This document shows, piece by piece, positions 1 to 9,369 of a DNA stretch of 64,000 nucleotides (the stretch's first letter is position 1; each line of letters begins with the position of its first letter). Origin of the DNA: a bacterium (GTDB lineage: Bacteria; Krumholzibacteriota; Krumholzibacteriia; LZORAL124-64-63); the NCBI GenBank assembly GCA_024231905.1, contig JAAEQC010000033.1, positions 62,001-126,000 of the forward strand. The letters are read 5' to 3'. A program made the translations under genes and the position numbers. The notes below the pieces were generated by a model. It saw nothing but the letters and a program-made list of their open reading frames with translations. It searched no databases and was not told the DNA's origin.

Positions 1-36
1 ACCGCAAGTCCGTTCCCCAGTAGCGCGGTCCGCCCG

Positions 37-73
37 GGAGGGGTCGGTTCAAACCGGCCCCTCCTAATTTTTT
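37..73 (+). terminator. Rho-independent terminator of a plus-strand gene lying left of the window
   Basis: A 13-bp stem (left arm 37-49, right arm 52-64, one G-T wobble) closes on a very short loop and is followed by TAATTTTTT on the plus strand. The T-tract reaches into the stop codon of the minus-strand meaB gene, so the upstream plus-strand gene converges on meaB. On the minus strand no T-tract follows the stem, so it is mainly a plus-strand terminator. Confidence 0.8.
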
Positions 74-1181
74 ACCGACCTTGCCGGAACAGATCCAGAA
101 GGGCCCTGGCCGCCGCCGTGGCCGGCAGTTCGCCCCGGGCCACCTTCGCTTCGTACTCCTCCACCCGCTCCTGCACCCCTGGATGCTCGCGGAACATGGC
201 CGCCAATCCTTCTTCCACCAGGGAGCGCATCCAGGCCCGCTCCTGGTCGGCGCGGCGGGCGGCGAAGACGCCGCTGGTCTGCGTACGCGCGGCGAATTCC
301 TCCACGGTCGTCCACAGTTCGTCGATGCCCTCACCCGTGCCCGCCGACGCCAGCAGGGCCTGGGTGGTCCAGCCCTCGGTGGCCGGCCGCAGGTAGTGGA
401 GCACACGTTCGAACTCGCCCCGCGAGTTCTCGGCGGCCTGCCGTCCCGAGCCGTCCGCCTTGTTGATCAGGATGGCGTCCGCCAACTCGACGACGCCCTT
501 CTTGATGCCCTGCAGTTCGTCTCCCGCGCCGGCGATGAGTACCAGCAGAAAGAAGTCGGTCAGCGACCGGACCACGACCTCGCTTTGCCCCACGCCCACG
601 GTCTCCACCAGGACCACGTCGTAGCCGGCGGCCTCGAACAGGACGATGGCCTCCCGGGTCTTGCGGGCCACGCCACCGAGGGTGCCGGCAGCGGGCGACG
701 GCCGGATGAATGCGTTCGGGTCGGCCGCGAGCTTTTCCATGCGTGTCTTGTCGCCGAGGATACTGCCGCCGGTAACGGAACTACTGGGGTCGACGGCAGT
801 GACGGCGACCTTGCGACCGGCTGCCGTGAGCCGCGTGCCCAGTTCCTCGATGAGAGTGCTCTTGCCCGCGCCCGGCACGCCGGTGATGCCCACACGCAAC
901 GCCTCGCCGCGATGGGGCAGCAGGGCCGTGAGGACATCCTGGGCCAGCGCCTGATGAGCCGGTGCGTTGGATTCCACCAGGGTGATGGCCCGGGCCAGGA
1001 CGACCCGGTCGCCGGCGCGCACGCCGTCCACGTATTCCTGAAGGGAAAGGATGCGGCGCCCGCGGCCTTCGGGCGCAGCACCGCCGGAGGACTGGCCGGG
1101 CAAGCCGTCGTGGCCGCCGTCCACGCCGGGGCGGACGTGCAGGGCGGAAGGGTCGGCGGGGCGATCAGGGCGGCGGGGCAT
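72..1181 (-). CDS. meaB: Methylmalonyl-CoA mutase-associated GTPase (MeaB/ArgK family)
   Basis: G3E-family P-loop GTPase that chaperones adenosylcobalamin loading and protects methylmalonyl-CoA mutase in the cytoplasm. In the 369-residue product the Walker A motif GVPGAGKST lies at 101-109, the family sequence DPSSSVTGGSILGDKTRM begins at 131, ETVGVGQSE is at 193-201 and the guanine-specificity NKAD is at 240-243. The start is supported by GAAGGA six bases upstream of the ATG. The first 45 or so residues are a low-complexity extension not needed by the family, so an internal start cannot be excluded. Its partners, the mutase subunits at 4.2-8.4 kb, lie on the same strand but are separated by an oppositely oriented sensor kinase and a broken lipoprotein gene. 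Confidence 0.93.
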   Translation of the reverse strand: MPRRPDRPADPSALHVRPGVDGGHDGLPGQSSGGAAPEGRGRRILSLQEYVDGVRAGDRVVLARAITLVESNAPAHQALAQDVLTALLPHRGEALRVGITGVPGAGKSTLIEELGTRLTAAGRKVAVTAVDPSSSVTGGSILGDKTRMEKLAADPNAFIRPSPAAGTLGGVARKTREAIVLFEAAGYDVVLVETVGVGQSEVVVRSLTDFFLLVLIAGAGDELQGIKKGVVELADAILINKADGSGRQAAENSRGEFERVLHYLRPATEGWTTQALLASAGTGEGIDELWTTVEEFAARTQTSGVFAARRADQERAWMRSLVEEGLAAMFREHPGVQERVEEYEAKVARGELPATAAARALLDLFRQGR

Positions 1182-1248
1182 GCTGGTTCCTTCGGTCGGT
1201 GGTTCCCGGGAAGGTTAGCCTGCCGGCGCCCCATGCGCTTTAAAAAGT

Positions 1249-1392
1249 TCAGCCCAAGTTCGTAGAGGGACCGTCGCAGAAGGTGCCGTCGTTCGAGTTG
1301 CCGCGGGAGCAGAAGGCGGACTTGCCGGCTTCCAGTTCAACGACGGCAGGACTCGTGGCGGCTATGTTGGGCTTGTCCGTCGCAACTCCGTT
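1249..1392 (-). pseudogene. Degenerate CDGSH iron-sulfur domain remnant
   Basis: A minus-strand reading frame contains KPNIAATSPAVVELEAGKS followed by FCSRGNSNDGTFCDGPS and a stop. Known CDGSH proteins read roughly K-I-A-x-x-P-x-V-V-x-L-x-A-G-K followed by WCxCGxSxxQPFCDGSH, which binds a 2Fe-2S cluster through three Cys and one His. Here the frame, the spacing and two Cys are kept, but the second Cys is Arg and the ligand His is lost (DGPS instead of DGSH). The protein also ends eight residues after FCD. The upstream part of the frame (to 1497) resembles nothing I know. I read this as a decayed gene that cannot bind the cluster in the usual way. Confidence 0.6.
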
Positions 1393-1532
1393 TCGCGGGT
1401 GATTGTCGGGCTCGGTGGTTCTGCACAAATTGCGGCCACGATTCGCGACGGCGAGGTCCGGGCGCTCGTTCACGCCAGCACCGGCGACCGGGATCATGCC
1501 GTTGTATGAAGCAAAACAATCTATCGAATCCG

Positions 1533-1561
1533 TTGTTTCAAAACACGAAACCGGTTAGTAT
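1533..1561 (+). promoter_or_regulatory. Candidate sigma-70 promoter of the hybrid sensor kinase gene
   Basis: TTGTTT (1533-1538) and TAGTAT (1556-1561) are separated by exactly 17 bases in a locally AT-rich stretch, about 50 bases upstream of the proposed ATG at 1612. The hexamers match the E. coli consensus at four positions each. This is sequence inspection only. Confidence 0.4.
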
Positions 1562-1611
1562 CTTGCTCAAGAGTCGATTCAACCGCGCAATTGCATGATG
1601 GAGACTCGCCT

Positions 1612-3159
1612 ATGGACGATACGCGGCCGACTGATCGCTCCGCCGAAACCCTCCGTCTTGCCCTAGAGGTCGCCCGTCTCGGATTCTGGGACATGGACTT
1701 CCGCACGAATCTCGTCCACCGCAACTCCGAATGGGCCATCATGTTGGGCTACGAGCCCGACGAAGTGCCGGCCTCCCTGGACGTGTGGCGGGAAATGATC
1801 CACCCGGACGACCAAGCCATGGTCCGGGAAATCGCCGTCCTGCACGAACGCAACCAGCGATCCGAGTTCTCGGTCGAACACCGCATGCGCACCAAGGACG
1901 GACGCTGGAAGTGGATCCTCAATTGGGGGCGTATCGCCGAAAGGGACGAACAGGGGGCACCGCTCCGGGCGCTGGGTTTCCACCTGGACATCTCGGCGCG
2001 CAAGCGGGCCGAGGCCGAACTCGCCAGAGCGGACAAACTCGCCTCCCTCGGGACGCTGGCCGGCGGCATCGCGCACGACTTCAATAATATCCTGACCGCG
2101 ATCACGGGCAACATCACCCTGTCCCTCCACGACGAGCATCTGAATCAATCGACCCGTGACGCCCTGGGACAGGCCGCGCGCGCGGCCCAGCGGGCCCAGG
2201 AATTGGCCGGTCGTCTGGCCACTTTCACCCGGGGCGTTGATTCCCCCCTCCGACCCGTGGCCATGGCCGACGTCCTGTGCGAGGCCTCCAGCCTGGCCCT
2301 GGGCGGCTCCCGAACGGCCTTGGACATCCAATGCGAAGAGGACATTCGTCCGGTACGCGGCGACGAGGGACGGCTCATCCAACTGGTGTCCAACCTCCTG
2401 TTGAATGCTGACCAGTCCATGCAGGACGGCGGTAGGATCAGCGTCTCCTGCCGCAATGTGGAGATCGAGCCGGACGATCCGCGCCCCCTCACCCCCGGCC
2501 CTCACGTAGAGGTCGCCGTGCAGGACGAGGGCGACGGAATTCCCGAAGAATTGCTGGGCGAGGTCTTCGACCCCTTCTTCACTACCAAGGAGACCGGACG
2601 GGGCTTGGGTCTGTCTGTAGTTCACTCCATCGCCCGTTCCCACATGGGGCATGTGATCGTCGAGAGTATGCTCCACCTGGGGACCACGTTCCGAGTGACC
2701 TTACCGGCGTCCCAAGAGAGCGCCGACGTGCCTGAGCGGTCCCGGGACGAACTGCTCCCTGGGGTCGGGCGCATTCTGGTAGTAGACGACGAGGAGATGG
2801 TGCGTGATCTGGCCGCCCGCGTGTTGGAGAGGCTGGGGTATGAGGCACTGACCGCGGCCACCGGCGCCGAGGCGGTGGCCGGTTTCGTGGACGCACAGGA
2901 GGCGAACACCCCAATTGATGTGGTGATCCTAGACCTCACCCTGCCCGGTGACGAGGACGGCGTGAGAATCCTGCGGCGCCTACAGGAGATCGATCCGGAG
3001 ATCCGGGCCGTCGTCTCCAGCGGCTACTCGTCCGACCCGGTGATGGTGAATTACCGCGAGCACGGTTTCGTGGGCTACCTGCCCAAGCCCTACTGCGCCG
3101 AGGACATGGGCAAGGTCCTGGCCGCACTGCTGGAGCGCCGCGACGCCGGCGGGGCTTGA
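1612..3159 (+). CDS. PAS-domain hybrid histidine kinase with C-terminal receiver domain
   Basis: Soluble two-component signalling protein of 515 residues. Order: a PAS_3-type sensor domain (about 12-135, with FHLDISARKRAEAEL at its end), a dimerisation/phosphoacceptor helix with GGIAHDFNNIL (His about 155), an HATPase with N-box LLLNADQSM, G1 box DEGDGIPEE and G2 box GRGLGLSVV, and a receiver domain (about 388-515) with acidic pair VVDDEE, phosphoacceptor Asp in VILDLTLPG (about 441) and the conserved Lys in LPKPY. No membrane segment is visible, so the signal is probably cytoplasmic. I chose the ATG at 1612 because GGAG lies eight bases upstream; a longer frame begins at TTG 1591. There is no adjacent DNA-binding regulator, so the output is unknown. 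Confidence 0.9.
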   Translation: MDDTRPTDRSAETLRLALEVARLGFWDMDFRTNLVHRNSEWAIMLGYEPDEVPASLDVWREMIHPDDQAMVREIAVLHERNQRSEFSVEHRMRTKDGRWKWILNWGRIAERDEQGAPLRALGFHLDISARKRAEAELARADKLASLGTLAGGIAHDFNNILTAITGNITLSLHDEHLNQSTRDALGQAARAAQRAQELAGRLATFTRGVDSPLRPVAMADVLCEASSLALGGSRTALDIQCEEDIRPVRGDEGRLIQLVSNLLLNADQSMQDGGRISVSCRNVEIEPDDPRPLTPGPHVEVAVQDEGDGIPEELLGEVFDPFFTTKETGRGLGLSVVHSIARSHMGHVIVESMLHLGTTFRVTLPASQESADVPERSRDELLPGVGRILVVDDEEMVRDLAARVLERLGYEALTAATGAEAVAGFVDAQEANTPIDVVILDLTLPGDEDGVRILRRLQEIDPEIRAVVSSGYSSDPVMVNYREHGFVGYLPKPYCAEDMGKVLAALLERRDAGGA

Positions 3160-3178
3160 ACGGGTCGATCCCTGCCGG

Positions 3179-4031
3179 CTAGTTCTTCATGACGTGGACG
3201 AGAGTCCCCTCGCCGCCGGCCAGGTAGAGCGTGTCGGTACCCGTACCCCATATGTCACGGATCCACACGAAGGCCTGCGGTTCGTGAAACCCCATGCTCG
3301 ATCCGTCATAGTGTCCCACGACCGGTATGTCGTATCGCCGTTCTCCGACCACGAAGAAGTTGTAGGAGACTCCTCCGGAAGCGTGCATCCAGATATCGTC
3401 GGACGCGAACCCCAGAGGGCGCCGAAGTTGCAGGAGGTCACGAACTCGTCGTAGAGCATGCTCCATTCAATGCCGTTCCAGACGAGGATACCAATGAGGG
3501 CGTGGTCGAGATTCCAGGCGGCGCCGTCGAAGCGGTAGATGTTTCCTTCACTGTCCACCAGAACATTGTCGTTGGACGTGCCCCACAGGCCTTTCCACAG
3601 ATAGTCATCGGGCAGCGAATCGACCGCTCCGACTGGGGCATGCCGCTCTTCATCGAGCTCCACGTCGATCCGTCGTACCGTACGATCATGCCGGCGTCGC
3701 CGACAGCAAGAACGTTGTCGGCCTAGGTCCCCCACATGCCGCCCGCATAACCGACGATACCGGTGTCATAGGTCGTCCATGCCGTGCCCTGCCGGCGCAG
3801 CACCGCACCCGCCTCTGCGAGAATGAACACATCCTGCGTTCCGGCCGCATAGATGTCCTGGTAATAGGCGGGTGTAGGCTGAGGCGCCAGCACCGTCGAG
3901 GAAAGACTGTGCCTGCTACCTCCACTGCCGGGAGTCGTCGGACAGTCATCGCTGGAACATGAGGTAAGGTAGAAGATAGCGAGGATCGACATGAACGACG
4001 GGAATCTCGCGTCATGAACGGCCCTAAGCAT
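3179..4031 (-). pseudogene. Broken lipoprotein gene with WGT/VGDxG beta-propeller-like repeats
   Basis: The coding sequence starts at 4031 after GAAGGTG with a signal peptide ending in a lipobox (FYLTSC). It runs through repeats such as IYAAGTQDVFILAEAGAVL and DNVLAVGDAGMIVRYDGSTW, a pattern seen in large families of surface propeller proteins. It is interrupted three times: a TAG codon at 3723-3725 between WGT and ADNVLAVGD, a frameshift near 3632-3636, and a second frameshift in the CCCC run at 3410-3413, after which LWG-FASDDIWMHASGG continues to the stop at 3179. Translation shows repeat units on both sides of each break, so they belong to one ancestral gene. Both frameshifts fall in short C/G homopolymers, so assembly errors are possible, but the TAG is a substitution. 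Function unknown. Confidence 0.75.
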
Positions 4032-4161
4032 GAGACACCTTCTTGTTGAAGGTGAAACCAATACTCGCATGGAATCGAGTTCCCATACTGGACCGCAGGA
4101 CGGATTATCGCGTCACTCAAATAATGATCACGAACATTCAGTAACGGCAACTGCCCGGGCT

Positions 4162-6315
4162 TCAGTCTCCCGGCCCCAAACGTATCATCAGTTCCTCCAG
4201 CAGCTTCTCCGCCGCCACCGGGATCACCGTGCCCGGCCCGAAAATGGCCGTGGCCCCGTGCTCCTTGAGGAACGCGTAGTCCTGGGCCGGGATGACGCCG
4301 CCGCAAATGACCATGATGTCCTCGCGGCCCAGCTTCTTCAACTCGGCCACCAGCTCAGGCAGCAGGGTCTTGTGGCCGGCGGCCAGGCTCGACATGCCCA
4401 CCATGTGGACGTCGTTCTCCACCGCCTGGCGGGCGGTTTCCTCGGGGGTCTGAAACAAGGGCCCCACGTCCACGTCGAAGCCCAGATCGGCGAAGGCCGT
4501 GGCCACCACCTTGGCGCCGCGGTCGTGACCGTCCTGGCCCATCTTGGCCACGAGAATGCGGGGCCGGCGTCCTTCGTGCTCCTCGAAGCTGGCGATCAGT
4601 GCGTTCACGCGGTCGATGTCGTCGTCCTTTCCGAACTCGGCGCTGTAGACCCCGCTGATGGTGCGGATGTCCGCCTGGTGGCGGCCGCACACCTTCTCGC
4701 AGGCGTCGGAGATCTCGCCCAGGGTGGCCCGCGCCTTGGCCGCCTCCACGGCCAGGGCCAGGAGATTCCCCGAGCCCGATTCCGCGCTGGTGGTGAGGGC
4801 GGACAAGGCCGCGTCCACGGCCGCCTGGTCCCGGCCCTTCTTGAGGGCCGCCAGGCGCTCCACCTGCTGGCGCCGGACCTCGGTGTTGTCCACCTCGAGG
4901 ATCTCCAGGGGATCCTCCTTCTCCAGCCGGTAGCGATTCACGCCGACGATGACGTCCTGGCCCGAGTCGATGTGGGCCTGGCGCCGGGCGGCAGCCTCCT
5001 CGATGCGTAGCTTGGGCAAACCGGCGCCGATAGCCTCGGCCATGCCCCCGTGGGATTCCACTTCCTGGATGTGCTCCCAGGCCCGGTGCATGAGATCCCG
5101 CGTGAGACTCTCAAGATACCAGGAGCCGCCCCAGGGGTCGACCGTGCGGCAGATACCCGTCTCCTCCTGCAGGTAGAGCTGGGTGTTCCGCGCGATGCGG
5201 GCCGAGAAGTCCGTGGGCAGGGCGATGGCCTCGTCCAGAGCGTTGGTGTGCAGGGACTGGGTGCCGCCCAGGGATGCGGCCATGGCTTCGACGCAGGTGC
5301 GGGCCACGTTGTTGAAGGGATCCTGCTCGGCCAGGGACCAGCCCGACGTCTGGCTGTGGGTTCTCAGGGCCATGGACTTGGGGTTCTGCGGGTCGAACTG
5401 CTTGATGAGCTTGGCCCACAGCACGCGGCCGGCGCGCAACTTGGCCATCTCCATGAAGTAGTTCATGCCCTCGGCCCAGAAGAAGCTGAGCCGTGGGGCG
5501 AACTGGTCGATGCCGAGCCCGGCTGCCAGGCCCGTGCGCACGTACTCCAGACCGTCGGCCAGGGTGTAGGCCAGTTCCAGGTCGGCCGTGGCCCCCGCTT
5601 CCTGCATGTGGTAACCGCTGATGGAGATGCTGTTGAACTTGGGCATGTGGGCGGCCGCGTGGGCGAAGATGTCCGCGATGATCCGCATGCTGAAGGCCGG
5701 CGGATAGATGTACGTGTTGCGGACCATGTACTCCTTGAGGATATCGTTCTGGATGGTACCAGCCAGTTTGTCCGGAGTGACGCCCTGCTCCAGGGCCGCC
5801 ACGATGTAGAAGGCCATGACCGGCAGCACGGCGCCGTTCATGGTCATGGAGACGGACATGCGGTCCAGGGGGATGCGGTCGAAGAGCACCTTCATGTCCT
5901 CGACCGAATCGATGGCCACGCCGGCTTTGCCCACGTCGCCGATGACCCGCGGATGGTCCGAGTCGTAGCCCCGGTGGGTGGCCAGGTCGAAGGCCACCGA
6001 CAGGCCCTTCTGGCCCATGGCGAGGTTGCGCCGGTAGAAGGCGTTGCTCTCCTCGGCGGTGGAGAAGCCCGCGTACTGGCGGACGGTCCAGGGCCGAGTG
6101 ACGTACATGCTGGCGTAGGGTCCACGCAGGAAGGGCGGCAAACCGGCCACGTGGCCCATCTGCTCGCAGCCCTCCAAGTCGGCGGACGTGTACACGGGCT
6201 TCACGTCGATGCGCTCGGGAGTGGTCCAGGTCTCGCCGGCGGCGGTCGGCGCGGCAGCGCCGGCATACGGCGCTTCACCGAAGGGGATCATGCTGAAATC
6301 GGGCAGACGGCTCAT
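4162..6315 (-). CDS. mutB: Methylmalonyl-CoA mutase large (catalytic) subunit
   Basis: Adenosylcobalamin-dependent isomerase that interconverts (R)-methylmalonyl-CoA and succinyl-CoA in the cytoplasm, in propionate catabolism or formation. The 717-residue length is standard for the catalytic chain. The N-terminal TIM barrel contains the characteristic [11 protein letters not shown] and [13 protein letters not shown]; the C-terminal B12 domain has the DxHxxG cobalamin-ligand motif as D595-G-H597-DR-G600 and the SSLAAGH and GGVIP loops. The ATG overlaps the TGA of the small-subunit gene by four bases (ATGA), so the two are translationally coupled. The chaperone gene meaB lies further downstream on the same strand. 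Confidence 0.97.
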   Translation of the reverse strand: MSRLPDFSMIPFGEAPYAGAAAPTAAGETWTTPERIDVKPVYTSADLEGCEQMGHVAGLPPFLRGPYASMYVTRPWTVRQYAGFSTAEESNAFYRRNLAMGQKGLSVAFDLATHRGYDSDHPRVIGDVGKAGVAIDSVEDMKVLFDRIPLDRMSVSMTMNGAVLPVMAFYIVAALEQGVTPDKLAGTIQNDILKEYMVRNTYIYPPAFSMRIIADIFAHAAAHMPKFNSISISGYHMQEAGATADLELAYTLADGLEYVRTGLAAGLGIDQFAPRLSFFWAEGMNYFMEMAKLRAGRVLWAKLIKQFDPQNPKSMALRTHSQTSGWSLAEQDPFNNVARTCVEAMAASLGGTQSLHTNALDEAIALPTDFSARIARNTQLYLQEETGICRTVDPWGGSWYLESLTRDLMHRAWEHIQEVESHGGMAEAIGAGLPKLRIEEAAARRQAHIDSGQDVIVGVNRYRLEKEDPLEILEVDNTEVRRQQVERLAALKKGRDQAAVDAALSALTTSAESGSGNLLALAVEAAKARATLGEISDACEKVCGRHQADIRTISGVYSAEFGKDDDIDRVNALIASFEEHEGRRPRILVAKMGQDGHDRGAKVVATAFADLGFDVDVGPLFQTPEETARQAVENDVHMVGMSSLAAGHKTLLPELVAELKKLGREDIMVICGGVIPAQDYAFLKEHGATAIFGPGTVIPVAAEKLLEELMIRLGPGD

Positions 6316-8447
6316 GCGTTCACCTCCGTATGGTCGGCCAGGCGCCCCAGCACGTCCAGGGCGTCACTGCGCAGGTTGATGAATTCGTCCACACCGGCAT
6401 CGCGCAGTTCCTGCTCGCGCTCGCCGGGGGCGCCGGCCAGAAGGATCCGCACCTTGGGCATGAGGGCCTTGATGGCCTCGACCGTGGGAACGGCCATGGT
6501 CACGTAGGAATCGTCCAGACCCACCAGGACACAAGCGGCCGCGTCGGCGGCCTGGGCCGCAGCAGCGGAATTCGCGGCATCCTCATGGAAGCCCTCGGCC
6601 AGGACCTCCCAGCCGCCGGACTCGAAGAAACGGCGGGTGAAATCCAGACGCGGCATGTAGCGCGCCACGTCACCGAGACAGACGCCGTGCACCCGGGCGG
6701 CCCGGGGATTCAGCTTGCGAAGCACCTCCAGGCGGCTCCGCAGTTCCTCGAAGGGCGCCGCGTCTCGCCGCAGGGGGATCGGCTCCACCGGCGGGTCGGC
6801 CGTGTCCTCGTGGCCGAGGATGCTGGTCAATTCGCCCAGGGTCGCACCGTGGTCCACGGCCGCCTCCATGCAGGCGAAGAGTTCGGCGGGCTCGGATTCG
6901 AGCATGTTGCCCAGTTGCTCCAGCACGGCGGGGCCGGCGTCGTCGCCGGTCCGTTGACCGGCCACCTGGGCCGAGCGCCGGGCGTGCAGATCCACGTGGT
7001 CCACGCGGCGGGTCTCGCGGTCCGCTTCCCGGGGGTTGGCGTACTGGTTTGTGCCGATGATGACATTGCGCCGTACGGCAAGGTCGCGGCGCCGCTGTTC
7101 GGCCACGGCCGCCACCCGCTCCTGGACCAGCCCGAGGCGCAGGGCGGCCATGACGCCACCGTCCCGCTCGGTTTCCTGCAGGCGGGACCAGGCGGCCTCC
7201 GCCAGATCCGCCGTGAGCTTCTCCACGAACCAGGATCCGCCCGCCGGATCGGCCACATGGTCGAACCGGCATTCGTGGGCCAGCAGCAGGTGCACGTTGC
7301 GGGCGATGCGGCGGCCGAATTCGTCGGGGAGGCTGTCCACCTCGTCGAAGGGCGAGACGTGCAGGCTGTCGGCGCCGCCGAGCACCGCGGCCATGGCCTG
7401 GGTCGTGGCCCGCAGCATGTTCACGTGGGGATCCAGGACGGTCTGAGTGCGGCGAGACGTGCGGACGTGGATCCGGGCCGGCGCCGGCTCGAGACCGGCC
7501 TCGGCCTGGACGCGGCTCCACAACAGGCGTAAAGCACGCAGCTTGGCCATGCCCATGAAGAAGTCGCCGTCCACACACAGGTTGAACTGGACCCGAGCAG
7601 CGGCCTGCTCCAGGGGCACGTCCCGCTTTTCCATGGCGCGCAGGACGGCCAACGCCGAGCCCAGGGTCAACCCCAGAGACAGGGCCGGATCAGCTCCGCC
7701 GTCGTGCCAGGGGTCCTCGAAGACGGGCAGGGTGCGCAGCTTCGGCGCACGTTCGGCGGCCCAGCAGGTGAGCACGGCCAGGTCGTCGTAGACCCCTTCT
7801 TTCGACACACTCGGCTTGCCGGCCAGGGCGAACCCGGCCATGGGGTCGCCGCCCAGGCAGCCACGCAGATCCTCGAGCCGGCCGCCCCGGCGCTTCACCA
7901 GCACCGCGAGCATGGTGGCTACGGCCAGGGAGCTGCGGCCGGACTGGACGAATAGGGGCGTTGTGGCCAGGTCGACCCCGTCCAGGGCCTGCTCCAGTTC
8001 CCGGAGACTCACCAGGGAGGTGCCCCCGCGCCCGACCATCTCCGCCGGCGCCTGGTCCGGATCCAGACCGTGGTGGCACGCTTCGTCGAGGATGAGTTGG
8101 ACCGCGGTCTGGCCCCGCTGGAGGTCGTGCTTCAGGGCGGCGTTGAATTCCGCTGTCGTGGGCAGGGGCAGTTCCTGAGCCACAAGCCAGGGGGCGCTGC
8201 CCGCCACGTCGCCGCCGCGCAGATAAGGCGTCTGTCCCGGCAGGTGCTCGGGCCAGGGCAGGTCCGCCGTGTCGGCTACGGTGGCCATGGGCCCCACATC
8301 GAATCCGGCGAGCGTGCGTGTGAACATCTTCTTGGCGAAGGGAGCGCCCTTGAGCAGGCGCTCGACCTCCTGCTGCCAGGCGTCCAGGTCCGGCACGGGG
8401 AATTCCGTCAACAGGCGGTCCCTATCCGGCGTGACTGATTCGTTCAT
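6312..8447 (-). CDS. mutA: Methylmalonyl-CoA mutase small subunit
   Basis: Non-catalytic partner of the heterodimeric mutase (711 residues). It has the same barrel plus flavodoxin-like layout as the large chain, but the cobalamin-ligand motif is absent: the corresponding region reads [18 protein letters not shown], followed by [12 protein letters not shown]. This is what the family expects of the MutA chain. I chose the ATG at 8447 ([10 protein letters not shown]) because GAGG lies nine bases upstream and the homologous domain starts just after; the frame is open for 40 more codons upstream, but those residues are arginine/proline-rich and unlike the family. It is the first gene of the mutA-mutB operon. 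Confidence 0.94.
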   Translation of the reverse strand: MNESVTPDRDRLLTEFPVPDLDAWQQEVERLLKGAPFAKKMFTRTLAGFDVGPMATVADTADLPWPEHLPGQTPYLRGGDVAGSAPWLVAQELPLPTTAEFNAALKHDLQRGQTAVQLILDEACHHGLDPDQAPAEMVGRGGTSLVSLRELEQALDGVDLATTPLFVQSGRSSLAVATMLAVLVKRRGGRLEDLRGCLGGDPMAGFALAGKPSVSKEGVYDDLAVLTCWAAERAPKLRTLPVFEDPWHDGGADPALSLGLTLGSALAVLRAMEKRDVPLEQAAARVQFNLCVDGDFFMGMAKLRALRLLWSRVQAEAGLEPAPARIHVRTSRRTQTVLDPHVNMLRATTQAMAAVLGGADSLHVSPFDEVDSLPDEFGRRIARNVHLLLAHECRFDHVADPAGGSWFVEKLTADLAEAAWSRLQETERDGGVMAALRLGLVQERVAAVAEQRRRDLAVRRNVIIGTNQYANPREADRETRRVDHVDLHARRSAQVAGQRTGDDAGPAVLEQLGNMLESEPAELFACMEAAVDHGATLGELTSILGHEDTADPPVEPIPLRRDAAPFEELRSRLEVLRKLNPRAARVHGVCLGDVARYMPRLDFTRRFFESGGWEVLAEGFHEDAANSAAAAQAADAAACVLVGLDDSYVTMAVPTVEAIKALMPKVRILLAGAPGEREQELRDAGVDEFINLRSDALDVLGRLADHTEVNA

Positions 8448-8796
8448 GGTCCAGGCCTCGGTTCTCGTTTTGACCATGCCTTGGCGACCGGCGGGCGGCC
8501 GATCGGCGGGGACGAGAGATCCCCATGGCTCCTCCGGGAAAGTCCTGCCCGAAGGGACAAAAGTCAAATCCCGGCTCGGACCAACCTAAACCATTGTATC
8601 CAATAAATTTCCGACCATAGCAGCAAGGCTGTCCGTCCTGGCGCCACCTGCGGAGAAGGCGGTTGTCACCCGCCCGTCGGGGTTGTCTGTGGACGTCGGT
8701 GGATCAGACTATCCGGCGGCGGCCTCCAGCAGGAAGCCGACAGGGCCAAACCCGAATCGCGATCGGCTACCGTTCTTGTCGAAACGGCAGGCGAAT
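8448..8796. other. Non-coding gap, 5' region of the mutAB operon
   Basis: No convincing open frame lies between the mutA start and the end of the hydrolase frame. On the minus strand the only promoter-like sequence is TACAAT (plus-strand 8593-8598) in an AT-rich patch, about 145 bases upstream of mutA, with no clear -35 hexamer. No riboswitch fold was recognised by eye; a cobalamin riboswitch would be plausible here, but I do not see its B12-box. Confidence 0.4.
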
Positions 8797-9369
8797 TCAA
8801 TTCGAAATCGACGCCAAGAGATCACCCATGTGCCTCATGAAGACCTCGGGGCGCATCAGGTCGAGATGGCTGGACTCGGGGATAAACGCGAAGGCGTCGT
8901 CGGTGAATCGATCCCCCAGGCACTTGTTCTCGAGGTGCTGCATCCTCGCATCGGCGATGATGGCCCTCTTCTGCGAGTCATCCACGAACTTGCAGTGCAC
9001 CTTGCTTGTGCGCTCACTTGCCAGCCGGAACCACTGGATGAAGGGCGTTATATCATCAGGCTGAACAGAGAGGAAAGGCCCCGCGATATCCTGACATTGT
9101 CGCACCAGGGTCGAAAGATCCGAGTTGAGCTTGCTCACGCAGTTGATCATGTGGCCATGCACCTGAACCCAATCATCGATCGTCTCGCAGTCGCCGGCGA
9201 TATGTTGCAGCAGGGGAACGATGTCTTTCGGACTTCGCGGATCGGTATTCGAGAGCATGGTCGTCAGGACACACGTGCTCTTGTCCAGATTCGGATCCAT
9301 GGCCAACACACCGTCGAAGATCTTGCCTGTCTCGTCGCCCGCTGCGCACCGCAGCGCCATATCCGCACC
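8797..9369 (-). pseudogene. C-terminal half of alpha/beta-hydrolase domain, in frame with the upstream kinase beyond a TGA
   Basis: This frame is the exact in-frame continuation of the kinase gene after its TGA at 9370-9372. Joined, the reading is VVVGGFS-[TGA]-GADMALRCA, in which G-x-S-x-G is the nucleophile elbow of alpha/beta hydrolases. The rest reads like a hydrolase core, with an acidic loop around GVLAMDPNLDKS and a terminal SSHLDLMRPEVF that would supply the catalytic His. About 190 residues follow the TGA. Either a nonsense mutation has truncated the gene, the base is an assembly error, or the TGA is recoded (see findings). Without readthrough this part has no good start or ribosome-binding site of its own and would be silent. 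Confidence 0.6.
9340..9356 (-). promoter_or_regulatory. Hairpin just downstream of the in-frame TGA, SECIS-like in geometry
   Basis: On the minus strand, 13 bases after the TGA codon, CGCTGCG (9356-9350) can pair with CGCAGCG (9346-9340) over a GTG loop. This gives a perfect 7-bp stem with an apical loop starting with G about 20 bases after the TGA. The published bacterial SECIS consensus needs a small apical loop with a G among its first two bases, roughly 16-37 bases from UGA, which this satisfies. GC-rich DNA forms such hairpins often by chance, so this is weak evidence alone. Confidence 0.25.

Noticed and set aside
81..1265. 394-codon plus-strand frame opposite meaB
   Set aside because: Same antisense effect; meaB has full GTPase motifs in its frame.
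8448..8796. Cobalamin riboswitch before the B12-dependent mutase genes
   Set aside because: I could not recognise a B12-box or its characteristic pairing; a covariance search with the cobalamin riboswitch family would settle it.
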